Positions 31,902 through 39,340 of a stretch of DNA of 53,766 bases are shown piece after piece (position 1 is the first letter of the stretch; the number at the start of each line of letters is the position of its first letter). The stretch is from a virus. The position numbers were made by a program, and so were the translations under genes. Below the pieces are notes generated by a model. It was given only the letters and a program-made list of their open reading frames with translations. It searched no databases and was not told the origin of the DNA. The DNA lies in IMG/VR virus record IMGVR_UViG_3300028025_002785, positions 1 through 53,766 of that record, one strand, 5' to 3'.

Positions 31902-32986
31902 TGACTAAAGTGGCGCTTAATTCGGATCTATTAAAAGTCGTAGCAAAATTAAATAAGAAGTTTGGTCAAGACACTATTGTTATTGGCTCTGACATCAGAG
32001 ACTTATCAGAACGCTTTACTACTGGTTCACTAGCCCTAGATGTAGCACTTGGTGGGGGCTGGCCTATTAATCAATGGCATGAAATTGTTGGAGAAGAATC
32101 TAACGGTAAGACTGCTATTGCGTTTAAGACTATCGCCGCTAACCAACAGAAAAACCCAGACTGGACTGCTGTGTGGGTTGCTGCTGAGCAGTGGGTGCCT
32201 TCATATGCTGAGCTGTGTGGTGTGGACGTATCGCGGTTGTTTATTATTGAGTCAAATATTATGGAGGAAGTGTATGAAGCGGTTATCCAGATTATTGAAA
32301 GCAAGGCTGTTGATTGCATTGTTATCGACTCCCTTCCTGCTCTCGTACCTAGTGCAGAAGATCAGAAAGAAATGGAAGAATTCACTGTAGGTCGTGGCGC
32401 ACTTATGACCAACAAGTTCTTCCGTAAGGTCGGTAAGGCATCTAAGAGAAGTCTTATTGAGGATGAACGACCATTTATTGGTTTGATGATTAACCAATGG
32501 CGCGACAAGGTTGGCGTTATGTACGGCGATCCTCGCACAACACCGGGTGGCAAAGGTAAGAACTACGCATTCTTTACTCGCGTTGAGATCAAGCGCGACG
32601 AATGGATTGAGGTAGGAACAGGAGAAGCCAAGCGCCGTGTAGGTCAGACTATTAAGGCTAGAACCCTTAAGAACAAGTCAGCCCCGCCATCACAGGTTGC
32701 ATATATGGACTTTTACTTTGCTGACGGTGGAACCGTTCCGCCAGGCGACTTTGATTTCGCTAAGGAAATCGTTGCTCTAGGCATTATTAACAAGGTTATT
32801 ACTAGAGCTGGTGCCTATTACCGCTACACATTTAACGGAGAGCAAAGGCAATGGCAGGGCGCAGATGCTATGGTTAGCTCCATCAAAGAAGAGATTGATC
32901 TGCGAGAAACACTGGAGAAGGATGTTCTTGAAACCGTCAAGGCTGGATCTAAGTACGTTGTAGAGCCAGAAGATGACGAAGAGTAA
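31901..32986 (+). CDS. RecA/UvsX-like recombinase
   Basis: A 361-residue protein. ATG at 31901 overlaps the preceding stop; an in-frame ATG at 31865 would extend deep into the previous gene. The RecA core opens with FTTGSLALDVALGGGWPINQ, Walker A GEESNGKTAIAFK at about residues 62-74, and Walker B CIVIDSLPALVP at about 140-150. The DNA-binding loops fall in the region ERPFIGLMINQWRDKVGVMY. The C-terminal part is acidic (KYVVEPEDDEE), as in RecA. It forms filaments on ssDNA for strand exchange and works with the resolvases encoded downstream. Motifs are complete. Confidence 0.85.
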   Translation: MTKVALNSDLLKVVAKLNKKFGQDTIVIGSDIRDLSERFTTGSLALDVALGGGWPINQWHEIVGEESNGKTAIAFKTIAANQQKNPDWTAVWVAAEQWVPSYAELCGVDVSRLFIIESNIMEEVYEAVIQIIESKAVDCIVIDSLPALVPSAEDQKEMEEFTVGRGALMTNKFFRKVGKASKRSLIEDERPFIGLMINQWRDKVGVMYGDPRTTPGGKGKNYAFFTRVEIKRDEWIEVGTGEAKRRVGQTIKARTLKNKSAPPSQVAYMDFYFADGGTVPPGDFDFAKEIVALGIINKVITRAGAYYRYTFNGEQRQWQGADAMVSSIKEEIDLRETLEKDVLETVKAGSKYVVEPEDDEE

Positions 32987-33314
32987 AGGACAAAAGGAGT
33001 CAAGGAAGCATGAGGATAGGCTTGCAAAAGCCATCGATGGTCAGCGCACTGCTGCCAGCGGTGCTTTTTGGAGTCGAAAAGGCGATGTCAGGTCCAAAGA
33101 TTTGCTCGTAGAGCATAAGTGGACTGGCAAAGCATCCGTGACCATCAAGGCTGCGGTTCTAGAAAAGATCGTTACTGAAGCAATTCTTGACGGTCGCATG
33201 CCTGTCCTTGGCTTTCACCTTAATGGTGAAGACTACATAATGCAGTTAGAGGACGACTTTCTAGAGCAGCGCCAGAAACTTCAGGAGTGCTCTTGTTCGA
33301 AGACGAAGGCGTAG
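32973..33314 (+). CDS. PD-(D/E)XK resolvase-like endonuclease
   Basis: A 113-residue protein. The sequence fits the small PD-(D/E)XK nucleases such as the archaeal Holliday junction resolvases: Glu14 in RKHEDRLAKA, then AFWSRKGDVRSKDLLVEHKW with Asp38 and the Glu47-x-Lys49 pair. IKAAVLEKIVTEAILDGRMP is the following helix and VLGFHLNGEDYIM the last strand. Such enzymes cut four-way junctions or nick DNA during recombination and packaging. It overlaps the RecA gene by 14 nt, giving a natural partner. Catalytic residues appear complete. Confidence 0.65.
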   Translation: MTKSKGQKESRKHEDRLAKAIDGQRTAASGAFWSRKGDVRSKDLLVEHKWTGKASVTIKAAVLEKIVTEAILDGRMPVLGFHLNGEDYIMQLEDDFLEQRQKLQECSCSKTKA

Positions 33315-33613
33315 AAAAGTGGCGATATCAGGCTAAGTGCCGTGGTATGTGCGACAGTCCAGAGACCGACGATTGGTTTCCGCCTAGGGACAAAACTAAA
33401 TACAAAACTATTGCCGACCGCGCAAAGTCAGTTTGCTTTGGCAAAGACGGTAAGGCAGAATGTCCCGTGAGGTTAGAGTGTTTGCTCTATGCCGAAGGTA
33501 ACGATGAACAACACGGAATATGGGGTGGCTTATCGCATCGTGAGCGAAACGCTCTGAAGCGCAAAGCTGCTAAACACGGAAAAACATTAGAGGAATGGGT
33601 ACGCAAAAAGTGA
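33293..33613 (+). CDS. WhiB-like transcription regulator, variant Cys spacing
   Basis: A 106-residue protein. TTG at 33293 sits 5 nt after AGGAG and is preferred to the GTG at 33287, which overlaps that site. WhiB features are WRYQAKCRGMC, VCFGKDGKAECPVRLEC, LLYAEGNDEQHGIWGGLS and the basic tail ERNALKRKAAKHGK. The family binds a 4Fe-4S cluster through four Cys, normally with CxxC in the middle, whereas here the middle pair is separated by 8 residues and an additional Cys occurs early. These proteins control sigma-factor activity in actinobacteria. Cluster binding in this variant is uncertain. It overlaps its neighbours. Confidence 0.75.
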   Translation: MFEDEGVEKWRYQAKCRGMCDSPETDDWFPPRDKTKYKTIADRAKSVCFGKDGKAECPVRLECLLYAEGNDEQHGIWGGLSHRERNALKRKAAKHGKTLEEWVRKK

Positions 33614-34479
33614 AACCAACTGGTGCATTGAAAGCGTTTTTAAAGACTGACAAGAGCACCAGAGTGATTGGCGCCGTAGAGCGACACATTATTTCTAAAC
33701 CAAAAGATGATAGATCAACAACAGTTATCCATCCATCAGAGATGGCATCTGCTAGTTGGTGTCACAGAGCCCAGTACTTCTGGCTAAAAGGCGAAGCCCC
33801 AGCACCAGAAGTTATGAGCCTTCGACGTGCACTTATATTTGCACATGGTCACGCCATCCATGATATTTGGCAGACTTGGTTCACAGAGATGGATCAGATT
33901 AAAGGCGAATGGATATGCCGTACCTGCAAGGACGCTTGGTTTGGTTTAGCCTCTGACCACGAAGCAGATGATTTTTGCGATTTAAAGTACAAAGAAGTCC
34001 CTGTTTATTACAAACCTTTACGCATTTCTGGAAAAGCAGATGGATGGCTTGTGGATTTTGGCGACTCTTTACTGCTAGAGGTTAAGTCAATCGGTGAAGG
34101 CAGTATTCGCTGGTATGCCCCAGACATTGCCTACGAAAGCGAAAACGACTTTAAAAAGATGTGGGCTAACGTAAAAGCTCCTTTCCTAGAACATATTATG
34201 CAAGCTCAGATTTATATGAAGTTAATGGAACTTATGGAGCTGAAAGACGCTCCTCAAGAAGCCATTCTTATTTATGAGGCTAAAGGCTTGCATGAGATCA
34301 AAGAGTTTGTAGTACGAAAGAGCGATTTTGGTGTCGCTGACCTGTTTGAAGCAGCGGCTAACATCATTTCAGCAATTGACAAAGGTACCCCTCCCCTCTG
34401 TAATATTAATGGTGCGGCAGGATGTAAAAAATGCAGCCATTACACAGAGGAGAACCAAGGTGAGCCAACTAGCGATTAA
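33595..34479 (+). CDS. Cas4/RecB-like PD-(D/E)XK nuclease
   Basis: A 294-residue protein. The start could be ATG 33595 or GTG 33610, which overlaps the preceding stop as GTGA. Cas4/RecB features are HPSEMASASWCHRAQYFWL (Cys at about 55), HGHAIHDIWQTWF, ISGKADGWLVDFGDSLLLEVKS (catalytic Asp at about 149 and the Glu-x-Lys pair at about 161-163), MQAQIYMKLM and a C-terminal triple Cys in CNINGAAGCKKCSHY. An inserted CRTCKDAW with a later DFC may form a second metal site. Cas4-like proteins are iron-sulfur exonucleases that produce single-stranded ends for recombination. There are no cas genes nearby, so a DNA repair role fits. Confidence 0.75.
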   Translation: MGTQKVKPTGALKAFLKTDKSTRVIGAVERHIISKPKDDRSTTVIHPSEMASASWCHRAQYFWLKGEAPAPEVMSLRRALIFAHGHAIHDIWQTWFTEMDQIKGEWICRTCKDAWFGLASDHEADDFCDLKYKEVPVYYKPLRISGKADGWLVDFGDSLLLEVKSIGEGSIRWYAPDIAYESENDFKKMWANVKAPFLEHIMQAQIYMKLMELMELKDAPQEAILIYEAKGLHEIKEFVVRKSDFGVADLFEAAANIISAIDKGTPPLCNINGAAGCKKCSHYTEENQGEPTSD

Positions 34480-34960
34480 TGCTGGTACCAGTCAAACGGT
34501 AATCGAATCTTTGCAGACTCAAGGTTTTCAATTCCAAACAAAAATGGAATTGAAGTTACCAGAAGTCCCAGAAGATATTACAGAATTAGATGATGAAGGA
34601 TTAATGCAGTTATTTAGTAAGTTAACTGCGTATGCAAACTTTTTATCTGCTCAGTACGCTTGTGCTGTAATAGATGAAAAGAACGCAGAACAAGATTTAG
34701 ATTTAGCAGAGAGTAAGAAGTACATCCTTTCTTACGAAGAAAACAAAAAAGATACTGTGACGTTAATCAAGGCTCGAATGGCGTCAGATCCAGACATTAC
34801 TTACCTGCGTGAAGGTCTATCAGCAAAATACGCTTATCGTAAGTTAATTGAAGTTATGGTTAACAACATTGATAGAAGCACACAGTTAGTAAGTCGTGAG
34901 TTAACCCGTAGAACTTCTGGGTCTAACCAAGCCACTCGTGGTAGTCGGATGTTTCCATGA
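34460..34960 (+). CDS. Hypothetical protein
   Basis: A 166-residue protein. GTG at 34460 follows AGGAG by about 7 nt and is preferred to a far-upstream in-frame start at 34328 inside the nuclease gene. It is acidic and helical in the middle (DEGLMQLFSKLTAYANFLS, DEKNAEQDLDLAESKK), followed by TLIKARMASDPDITYLREGL and a Ser/Thr/Arg-rich tail. No family is recognised. It is coupled to the RuvC-like gene by 4 nt, suggesting co-function in DNA metabolism. Confidence 0.5.
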   Translation: MSQLAINAGTSQTVIESLQTQGFQFQTKMELKLPEVPEDITELDDEGLMQLFSKLTAYANFLSAQYACAVIDEKNAEQDLDLAESKKYILSYEENKKDTVTLIKARMASDPDITYLREGLSAKYAYRKLIEVMVNNIDRSTQLVSRELTRRTSGSNQATRGSRMFP

Positions 34961-35529
34961 GACTAAAGACATTTGGTGATGGTGTTACACCCAACAAAAA
35001 GTGTTGGGTAGGCATAGATCAGTCTTATAGTGGATTTGCTATAACCCTATTAGGCGAAGATAACTCGTACAAAACCACGGTAGCTAAGTTTGAAAGCAGT
35101 GGTGTTGAGCGGTTGTTTGAAATCCAAGAGCACGTTAAGGGAACTTTAAACGAGGCTATTAAGTGTTGCGACGTTTCAGATGTTGCCATAGAAGGCTACG
35201 CCTATGGAAGAGAGTTTGGAGTAGCCCAGTCAGGTGAACTAGGTGGCGCTGTGAAACTAGCTTTATACGGCATGGACAACCTAAACAAAGGCAAGCACCC
35301 AATGATTGTTGCCCCAACCAGTTTAAAGAAGTACGTAACTGGCAGAGGGAACGGCGTACAAAAAAACCAGATGCTACTTCAGGTATACAAAAAGTGGGGC
35401 GTAGAGTTTCCAGATGACAACGCCGCAGACTCTTATGGGCTAGCGCATATTGTTTCTGGAAAGGGTAAGATGGAGTACGAAAAAGAAATTTACGAAAAAC
35501 TACAAACCGCAGAAGGTAGGGAAAAGTAA
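34957..35529 (+). CDS. RuvC-like Holliday junction resolvase
   Basis: A 190-residue RNase H-fold nuclease. The first catalytic Asp is in WVGIDQSYSGFAI (Asp21). The second acidic residue is in VAIEGYAYGREFG (about 78), and the last acidic cluster is DDNAADSYGLAH (about 153). This Asp/Glu/Asp set matches RuvC-type resolvases used by phages. The gene is coupled on both sides, ATGA upstream and TAATG downstream. Together with the PD-(D/E)XK protein the phage encodes two potential junction-cutting enzymes. Confidence 0.75.
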   Translation: MRLKTFGDGVTPNKKCWVGIDQSYSGFAITLLGEDNSYKTTVAKFESSGVERLFEIQEHVKGTLNEAIKCCDVSDVAIEGYAYGREFGVAQSGELGGAVKLALYGMDNLNKGKHPMIVAPTSLKKYVTGRGNGVQKNQMLLQVYKKWGVEFPDDNAADSYGLAHIVSGKGKMEYEKEIYEKLQTAEGREK

Positions 35530-35699
35530 TGCCGAAGTATGACTTCACTTGTGTGCCTTGTGATAGCACCGTTGAAATGCACATGTCTATTAGCGCTACT
35601 GATAGACCCACCTGCTCTAAGTGCGGAAACTTTATGACAAAGGTGTGGACACCACCAGCAGTTCACTTTAAAGGCGGAGGATGGGGAGGACAAGGATGA
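35529..35699 (+). CDS. FmdB-like zinc ribbon protein
   Basis: A 56-residue protein. MPKYDFTCVPCDSTVEMHM followed by RPTCSKCGNFMTKVW is the FmdB/CxxC-CxxC family pattern, with the typical tail PPAVHFKGGGWGG. These small proteins bind zinc; FmdB was first seen as a putative regulator and is very common in phages and actinobacteria. The ATG overlaps the RuvC-like stop (TAATG), and the stop overlaps the next start (ATGA). Confidence 0.75.
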   Translation: MPKYDFTCVPCDSTVEMHMSISATDRPTCSKCGNFMTKVWTPPAVHFKGGGWGGQG

Positions 35700-35863
35700 A
35701 AAAGTACTCAGGTTTTATGGATGTAGGTTTAGATATGCCAGTTGTAGTCGCAGATGAAGACTTTATTGAGCATCTTCATGAATCAGGTTTTGTTGATGAA
35801 ATCGACCTTAATGATTTAATTTTTGAATGGCTAGACTGGTCAAAGGAGAACGTTAATGAGTAA
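35696..35863 (+). CDS. Small acidic hypothetical protein (55 aa)
   Basis: ATG 35696 overlaps the FmdB stop and follows GGAGG by about 7 nt, which favours it over the in-frame ATG at 35681. The product begins MKKYSGFMDVGLDMPVVVA and is acidic (DEDFIEHLHESGF, NDLIFEWLDWSKEN). It is helical with no known motif, and belongs to the chain of coupled small genes after RuvC. Confidence 0.5.
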   Translation: MKKYSGFMDVGLDMPVVVADEDFIEHLHESGFVDEIDLNDLIFEWLDWSKENVNE

Positions 35864-36086
35864 AACTCAAGACAAAAGAGCTGCTCGTAAAGCCGAGGCA
35901 GAAGAGTTTGTAAAGCAACGCCGAGAAGCTCAGATCACAATGTTTGAGAACAACTTCGAGGTTGGACTTCGTTTTTACCAAGACAACAAGGACAAGATGT
36001 CCGAGGAAGAACAGTTGCTGATCGAGCAGGAGATTGAAAAAAACCGCAAACTTATTGACGAGTTTAGGGCTAAGTGGAATGTTTGA
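35856..36086 (+). CDS. Coiled-coil hypothetical protein
   Basis: A 76-residue, highly charged helical protein (KRAARKAEAEEFVKQRREAQ, EEEQLLIEQEIEKNRKLIDE). Its heptad-like pattern suggests a coiled coil. It overlaps the previous gene by 8 nt and the next by 8 nt. No family is recognised. Confidence 0.5.
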   Translation: MSKTQDKRAARKAEAEEFVKQRREAQITMFENNFEVGLRFYQDNKDKMSEEEQLLIEQEIEKNRKLIDEFRAKWNV

Positions 36087-36255
36087 TCTTAGAGACAAGG
36101 ACAAGCCCCTAGAGGTTTGTATATGCGGCTCCACCCTGTGGAACGTTAAAGCCATGTTTGAGGACGGGGAGATATCCCTGTATATGCTGGATATGGAGTG
36201 TTATTTATGCGGCACACAGGCTACAGCCCCCACCCCAATAGATAATCGGATTTAG
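36079..36255 (+). CDS. Small zinc-ribbon-like protein (58 aa)
   Basis: ATG 36079 lies inside the end of the upstream gene and is preferred to the in-frame start at 36034. The 58-residue product has two Cys pairs, EVCICGSTLWNV and MECYLCGTQ, separated by a beta segment (AMFEDGEISLYMLD), as in rubredoxin or zinc-ribbon folds. It ends the chain of small genes. No function is known. Confidence 0.55.
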   Translation: MFDLRDKDKPLEVCICGSTLWNVKAMFEDGEISLYMLDMECYLCGTQATAPTPIDNRI

Positions 36256-36257
36256 CC

Positions 36258-36287
36258 TTACACCTTCTGTATTTACCCTCATAATTT
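36258..36287 (+). promoter_or_regulatory. Candidate promoter for the SpoVS-like gene
   Basis: TTACAC, an 18-nt spacer and TAATTT lie in the 72-nt gap. A second possible -10, TATACG, is at 36304-36309. The gene's ribosome site is CGAGGTG. Confidence 0.4.
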
Positions 36288-36327
36288 ACGTAGGGAGACC
36301 CACTATACGTAACCCGAGGTGCACTAA

Positions 36328-36600
36328 ATGTCTACAGAAGAACAAATCCTGCGTGTAAGCGCTGGCTCAAACCCGCAATCAGTAGCGTCTGCTATTGCCC
36401 ATAGTGTTTATGAAACACGAGGATGCAAGATCAGAGCAGTTGGTGCGGGAGCAGTAAACCAAGCAGTAAAAGCAATCGCTATCGCTAGAGGCTATACAGC
36501 TCCTAGAGGCATTGACTTGGTCTGCGTTCCCGGATTTTCAACTATCGAGAGTCATGATGGTCAGATATCTGCCATCGTATTCGAGGTAAAAACCAGTTAA
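36328..36600 (+). CDS. spoVS: SpoVS-like Alba-superfamily protein
   Basis: A 90-residue protein matching stage V sporulation protein S: ILRVSAGSNPQSVASAIAH, then RAVGAGAVNQAVKAIAIARG and GIDLVCVPGFSTI, ending near SAIVFEVKTS. SpoVS has an Alba-like fold that binds nucleic acid as a dimer. It affects sporulation and cell division in Bacillus and is often carried by phages. The gene stands alone between a promoter and a terminator, so it is probably separately controlled. Its targets here are unknown; it could package or regulate nucleic acid or disturb host division. Confidence 0.85.
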   Translation: MSTEEQILRVSAGSNPQSVASAIAHSVYETRGCKIRAVGAGAVNQAVKAIAIARGYTAPRGIDLVCVPGFSTIESHDGQISAIVFEVKTS

Positions 36601-36619
36601 TACTGGTACATTTATTTTT
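36592..36619 (+). terminator. Weak terminator overlapping the SpoVS stop codon
   Basis: ACCAGT-TAAT-ACTGGT forms a 6-bp stem whose loop holds the stop codon, followed by ACATTTATTTTT. It is plausible but weak. Confidence 0.45.
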
Positions 36620-36644
36620 CCAACCTTTGGCCGAAGGAAACACA

Positions 36645-36977
36645 ATGACTGATTCAACTAAGAACAAAGCACCAATCGCCCCTACTTCATTGGGTGCAGG
36701 TTCTGCACCAATTGCAAGTCACACAGCAAAGCCTGAAAAGGGTACGCTTGTAAAGAAGACAGGCAACATTAAGGGCGCAACAGATCCATATAAGCAAGCC
36801 AAGCCTTCACGTACATTCGTTAAGAAGACATCAGGCGCTGCTTATGGAATCACAGCACACATTCCTGCATACACATCACCCGAAGCTGGGGAAACCCAAG
36901 GAAATGGTCGATTGTTTCAGGCTGCAATCAAGCGCACTGCTCCAAATTTCAGAGCAGGCATTGATAGCCAATCCTAG
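36645..36977 (+). CDS. Basic, disordered hypothetical protein
   Basis: A 110-residue protein. ATG 36645 follows GAAGGA by 7 nt, whereas an upstream TTG at 36627 has no ribosome site. It is rich in Lys, Thr, Ala and Pro (KNKAPIAPTSLGAGSAPIA, GTLVKKTGNIKGATDP), with YKQAKPSRTFVKKTSGAAYG, and has little predicted core. It precedes a strong terminator. No family is recognised; the charge suggests nucleic-acid association. Confidence 0.5.
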   Translation: MTDSTKNKAPIAPTSLGAGSAPIASHTAKPEKGTLVKKTGNIKGATDPYKQAKPSRTFVKKTSGAAYGITAHIPAYTSPEAGETQGNGRLFQAAIKRTAPNFRAGIDSQS

Positions 36978-36995
36978 TTAGGTACTAGGCGGTCT

Positions 36996-37023
36996 GCCCC
37001 CCACCGACATAGGGGGGCTTTTT
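36996..37023 (+). terminator. Rho-independent terminator
   Basis: The GCCCCCC/GGGGGGC stem around ACCGACATA is followed by TTTTT. It closes the SpoVS/basic-protein unit and is one of the strongest terminators in the window. Confidence 0.85.
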
Positions 37024-37035
37024 CATTTTTCCGTT

Positions 37036-37064
37036 TTGTACAAATTACAACCGTGTGATTGAAT
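37036..37064 (+). promoter_or_regulatory. Promoter with leaderless start for the 37071 gene
   Basis: TTGTAC, a 17-nt spacer and TTGAAT lie just after the terminator, then 6 nt to GTG 37071. The distance and the lack of a Shine-Dalgarno suggest leaderless translation. Confidence 0.45.
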
Positions 37065-37070
37065 AGGGCT

Positions 37071-37295
37071 GTGGAGAAGATACCGTCAAACGCTAGAGGC
37101 TATTGCTCTGTCGCTAATTTTTTATCTACTAAAGATAAAGTATTTTGCCAAGAGTTTGAAGAGCTAATATCAAACGACTCTGCATCTACAGCAAGTTTAC
37201 ATAGGTTTTTACTGGCAAACAATGATATGTTTCCTGGCCTAACTTCATTCAAATCTCACAGAAATAAATGGTGTTCATGTGGCTCTAAAGGATGA
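37071..37295 (+). CDS. Small Cys-containing protein before the phosphoesterase
   Basis: A 74-residue protein from GTG 37071 (TTG 37059 is the alternative and falls inside the promoter). It is helical with EEFEELISNDSASTASLHRF, followed by SFKSHRNKWCSCGSKG. The end resembles the 'HR..C.C' tails of small helix-turn-helix phage proteins that pair with metallophosphoesterase genes. It overlaps the next gene by 17 nt. Whether it binds DNA is not clear from sequence. Confidence 0.5.
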   Translation: MEKIPSNARGYCSVANFLSTKDKVFCQEFEELISNDSASTASLHRFLLANNDMFPGLTSFKSHRNKWCSCGSKG

Positions 37296-38451
37296 GTTTA
37301 ACGAGTTTGTAAAAGCAGGTATAGAAGGCTCAGACAATGTAACAAAAGATATTCCAGACGCATGGCGTCCTCGATCCGAGATCGGTACCGAAGGCGGGTT
37401 CGTAGTTTCAACCCCAAGACCAGATGGCAATACTCCTGGCGCAGAAGAAATTTTAAGAGAAGCAAACCTAGACCCAGCAGAGTGGGCTGTTATTTCACAC
37501 CGCCGTTCACGTTGGCAAAAGTATGACGGAGATTGGCTAGAGTCATTCCGTATCAATGTAGTGCCTGTTACTAATAGCACAGCAAAAGATTTTGATGCAG
37601 AAAAACTTATTGAATCCATGACTAATTGGAGACCAGAAAGTTCCGTAGATTTTGAAGGTACCTTAACCGCTGTGTACAGCCTTGGAGACACACAGTACGG
37701 AAAAGACGATACACCAGCTATCGTTGATAGAGTGCTTAGATCATTTAGTGAAGCCGTTGAGCACCATAAGTTTTTACAAAGTAAGTACAAGATTAGTCAG
37801 ATTGCATTACCTCAACTAGGTGATTGCATCGAAGGTATGACCAGCCAAAAGGGTAAGGTAATGGGTCGCCACGATATTGGCGTAGCACAACAGGTACAGG
37901 TTGGTCGTAGAATTTTAATGAATCAAATTAAAGCTATGGCACCTTTTGCTACAAAGATCATTGTTCCAGTAGTTCCCGGTAACCACGATGAAGTACAGCG
38001 TTTCCTTGTCAGTCGTCCAGAAGATTCATGGCAGATTGAGATTGTCAGAGCTGTAGAAGATGCTTGTTTAGAAAACGATTTCTTAAAAGATCGTGTTGAG
38101 TTCCGTTATCCAGCAAAGGATGACAGCACCCTTGCAGTCAACCTAAGCGGTACTTTGTACGGAATGGCTCACGGTCATCAGGCACGTGACATGGTTAAGT
38201 GGTGGTCAGGTCAGGTTATGGGCAGGTGTGCAGTGGCAAACGCTGACATCTTGAACGTAGGGCATCTACATCACTACGATGTGCAGAGCGTTGGAATGCG
38301 TTTATTTATCCAAAACCCTGCTATGGACAACGGTTCTGGTTGGTTTAGGGACAAGTCTGGTCTGGAATCCCACCCCGGAATTACTTCATTAGTTGTCGGA
38401 GAAGGTTTTGACGCACGACGTGAGTTAGTCGTACTTGGCGGGTTTCGCTAG
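37279..38451 (+). CDS. Calcineurin-like metallophosphoesterase
   Basis: A 390-residue enzyme with all five metal-binding motifs: LGDTQYGKDD (about 136), LGDCIEG (about 180), VPGNHDE (about 234), AHGHQ (about 297) and GHLHHYD (about 329). Such enzymes cleave phosphodiesters or phosphomonoesters. In phages they may act on DNA ends, as in SbcD/Mre11, or on nucleotides or tRNA. The N-terminal 90 residues (WRPRSEIGTEGGFVV, HRRSRWQKYDGDWLESF) form a separate cap often seen in actinophage members. A GTG start and weak ribosome site suggest coupling with the upstream gene. The substrate is unknown. Confidence 0.82.
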   Translation: MALKDEFNEFVKAGIEGSDNVTKDIPDAWRPRSEIGTEGGFVVSTPRPDGNTPGAEEILREANLDPAEWAVISHRRSRWQKYDGDWLESFRINVVPVTNSTAKDFDAEKLIESMTNWRPESSVDFEGTLTAVYSLGDTQYGKDDTPAIVDRVLRSFSEAVEHHKFLQSKYKISQIALPQLGDCIEGMTSQKGKVMGRHDIGVAQQVQVGRRILMNQIKAMAPFATKIIVPVVPGNHDEVQRFLVSRPEDSWQIEIVRAVEDACLENDFLKDRVEFRYPAKDDSTLAVNLSGTLYGMAHGHQARDMVKWWSGQVMGRCAVANADILNVGHLHHYDVQSVGMRLFIQNPAMDNGSGWFRDKSGLESHPGITSLVVGEGFDARRELVVLGGFR

Positions 38452-38453
38452 CC

Positions 38454-38459
38454 TATAAT
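38454..38459 (+). promoter_or_regulatory. Leaderless promoter -10 element (TATAAT)
   Basis: A perfect TATAAT is followed by 6 nt (GTAGGC) and ATG 38466, without a Shine-Dalgarno. It is the clearest case of the leaderless layout in the window and drives the chain of small polar proteins. Confidence 0.6.
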
Positions 38460-38465
38460 GTAGGC

Positions 38466-39005
38466 ATGCCTAATCTGCATCAGAATGTCCAGTCGCTTGG
38501 TGCGGGTGGTATGTATGGCACCAACACCGTTTACGGTGGAGGCGGTCAAGCTGTCGCTCGTTCCGAGATGGATGAGTCACGTATGGGTATTGGACGCCAA
38601 CCGTCCGCAGAATATCCAGATGGTTATTTAGGAACGATTCGTTCCCGCCGTGATGATCGCGGTCGACCATCAAGCACATCAGACAATGTTTTGAACAGCA
38701 TTAAAAATCGTATTGGACAAAAGTCATACCAACGCGGCGTTCACCGTGGTGAAAGAATTGATCCAAGTGATTATTACTACCCAGCAGGACTAGAAGCAGA
38801 TCGCGGAATCAAACGCCAAATGCGTGGGGTTAAGATGGGCAACACAACGTTAGTTAAGAAGAATGCAGACAACGTAAAGTTAGTGCCAGCACCACATTTA
38901 CCTAATGACGGAAAAGCAGGTCCTACAGTTAAGAGCGACTCACCAGGTCAGATTAACCAGCGACGAGCCGATCAGTGGTCACCTTTGAAACCGAAGTGGC
39001 GATAA
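38466..39005 (+). CDS. Basic hypothetical protein, first of the small-protein chain
   Basis: A 179-residue, Gly/Arg/Asn-rich protein, largely disordered, with MYGTNTVYGGGGQAVARSEM, RIGQKSYQRGVHRGERIDPS and GIKRQMRGVKMGNTTLVKK. It shows no hydrophobic core and no known motif. It begins at a leaderless-type promoter and is coupled (TAATG) to the next gene. It could be a virion-associated, nucleic-acid-binding or host-directed protein. Confidence 0.5.
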   Translation: MPNLHQNVQSLGAGGMYGTNTVYGGGGQAVARSEMDESRMGIGRQPSAEYPDGYLGTIRSRRDDRGRPSSTSDNVLNSIKNRIGQKSYQRGVHRGERIDPSDYYYPAGLEADRGIKRQMRGVKMGNTTLVKKNADNVKLVPAPHLPNDGKAGPTVKSDSPGQINQRRADQWSPLKPKWR

Positions 39006-39340
39006 TGACAGGGCGCGTAGGAGACGGCGTATACAGCCGTAAACCATGGGACGATAACCCACCTCAAGATTATATTGGACCTTTCGGTAGCAACCGCGAG
39101 CGTTTGATTAAACAGGCCATGGCGGCCCATACTATGACCTCAGAAGAGATTCAGTTGTGGGTACGACCAAGCCTTCCTCAGATTGAGATGTTTCCAGATC
39201 GATACGGATACACCCAAAAAGAGTACGGAATTGAAGATATTATTGAATTAACGGGCAGAGCTGCTACTAGAAAAGACTTTTCTGGTGAAGCTACTACTAC
39301 TGAATCCACCAGTCGAAACACGTTAGGAAACTCAATCTGA
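39005..39340 (+). CDS. Hypothetical protein
   Basis: A 111-residue protein from ATG 39005 overlapping the upstream TAA; an in-frame ATG at 38975 is less likely. The order is an Arg/Asp/Pro-rich start (VYSRKPWDDNPPQDYIGPF), a helical core (RERLIKQAMAAHTMTSEEI, GIEDIIELTGRAATRKD) and a Ser/Thr-rich end. It seems more structured than its neighbours. No family is recognised. Confidence 0.5.
   Translation: MTGRVGDGVYSRKPWDDNPPQDYIGPFGSNRERLIKQAMAAHTMTSEEIQLWVRPSLPQIEMFPDRYGYTQKEYGIEDIIELTGRAATRKDFSGEATTTESTSRNTLGNSI

Noticed and set aside
33595-34479. Interpretation of the Cas4-like nuclease as part of a CRISPR system
   Set aside because: No Cas1, Cas2 or repeats nearby; neighbours are RecA and resolvases, so recombination is the simpler role.
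37275-37790. A 171-codon minus-strand ORF opposite the metallophosphoesterase
   Set aside because: Antisense to conserved sequence, with no promoter or ribosome site.
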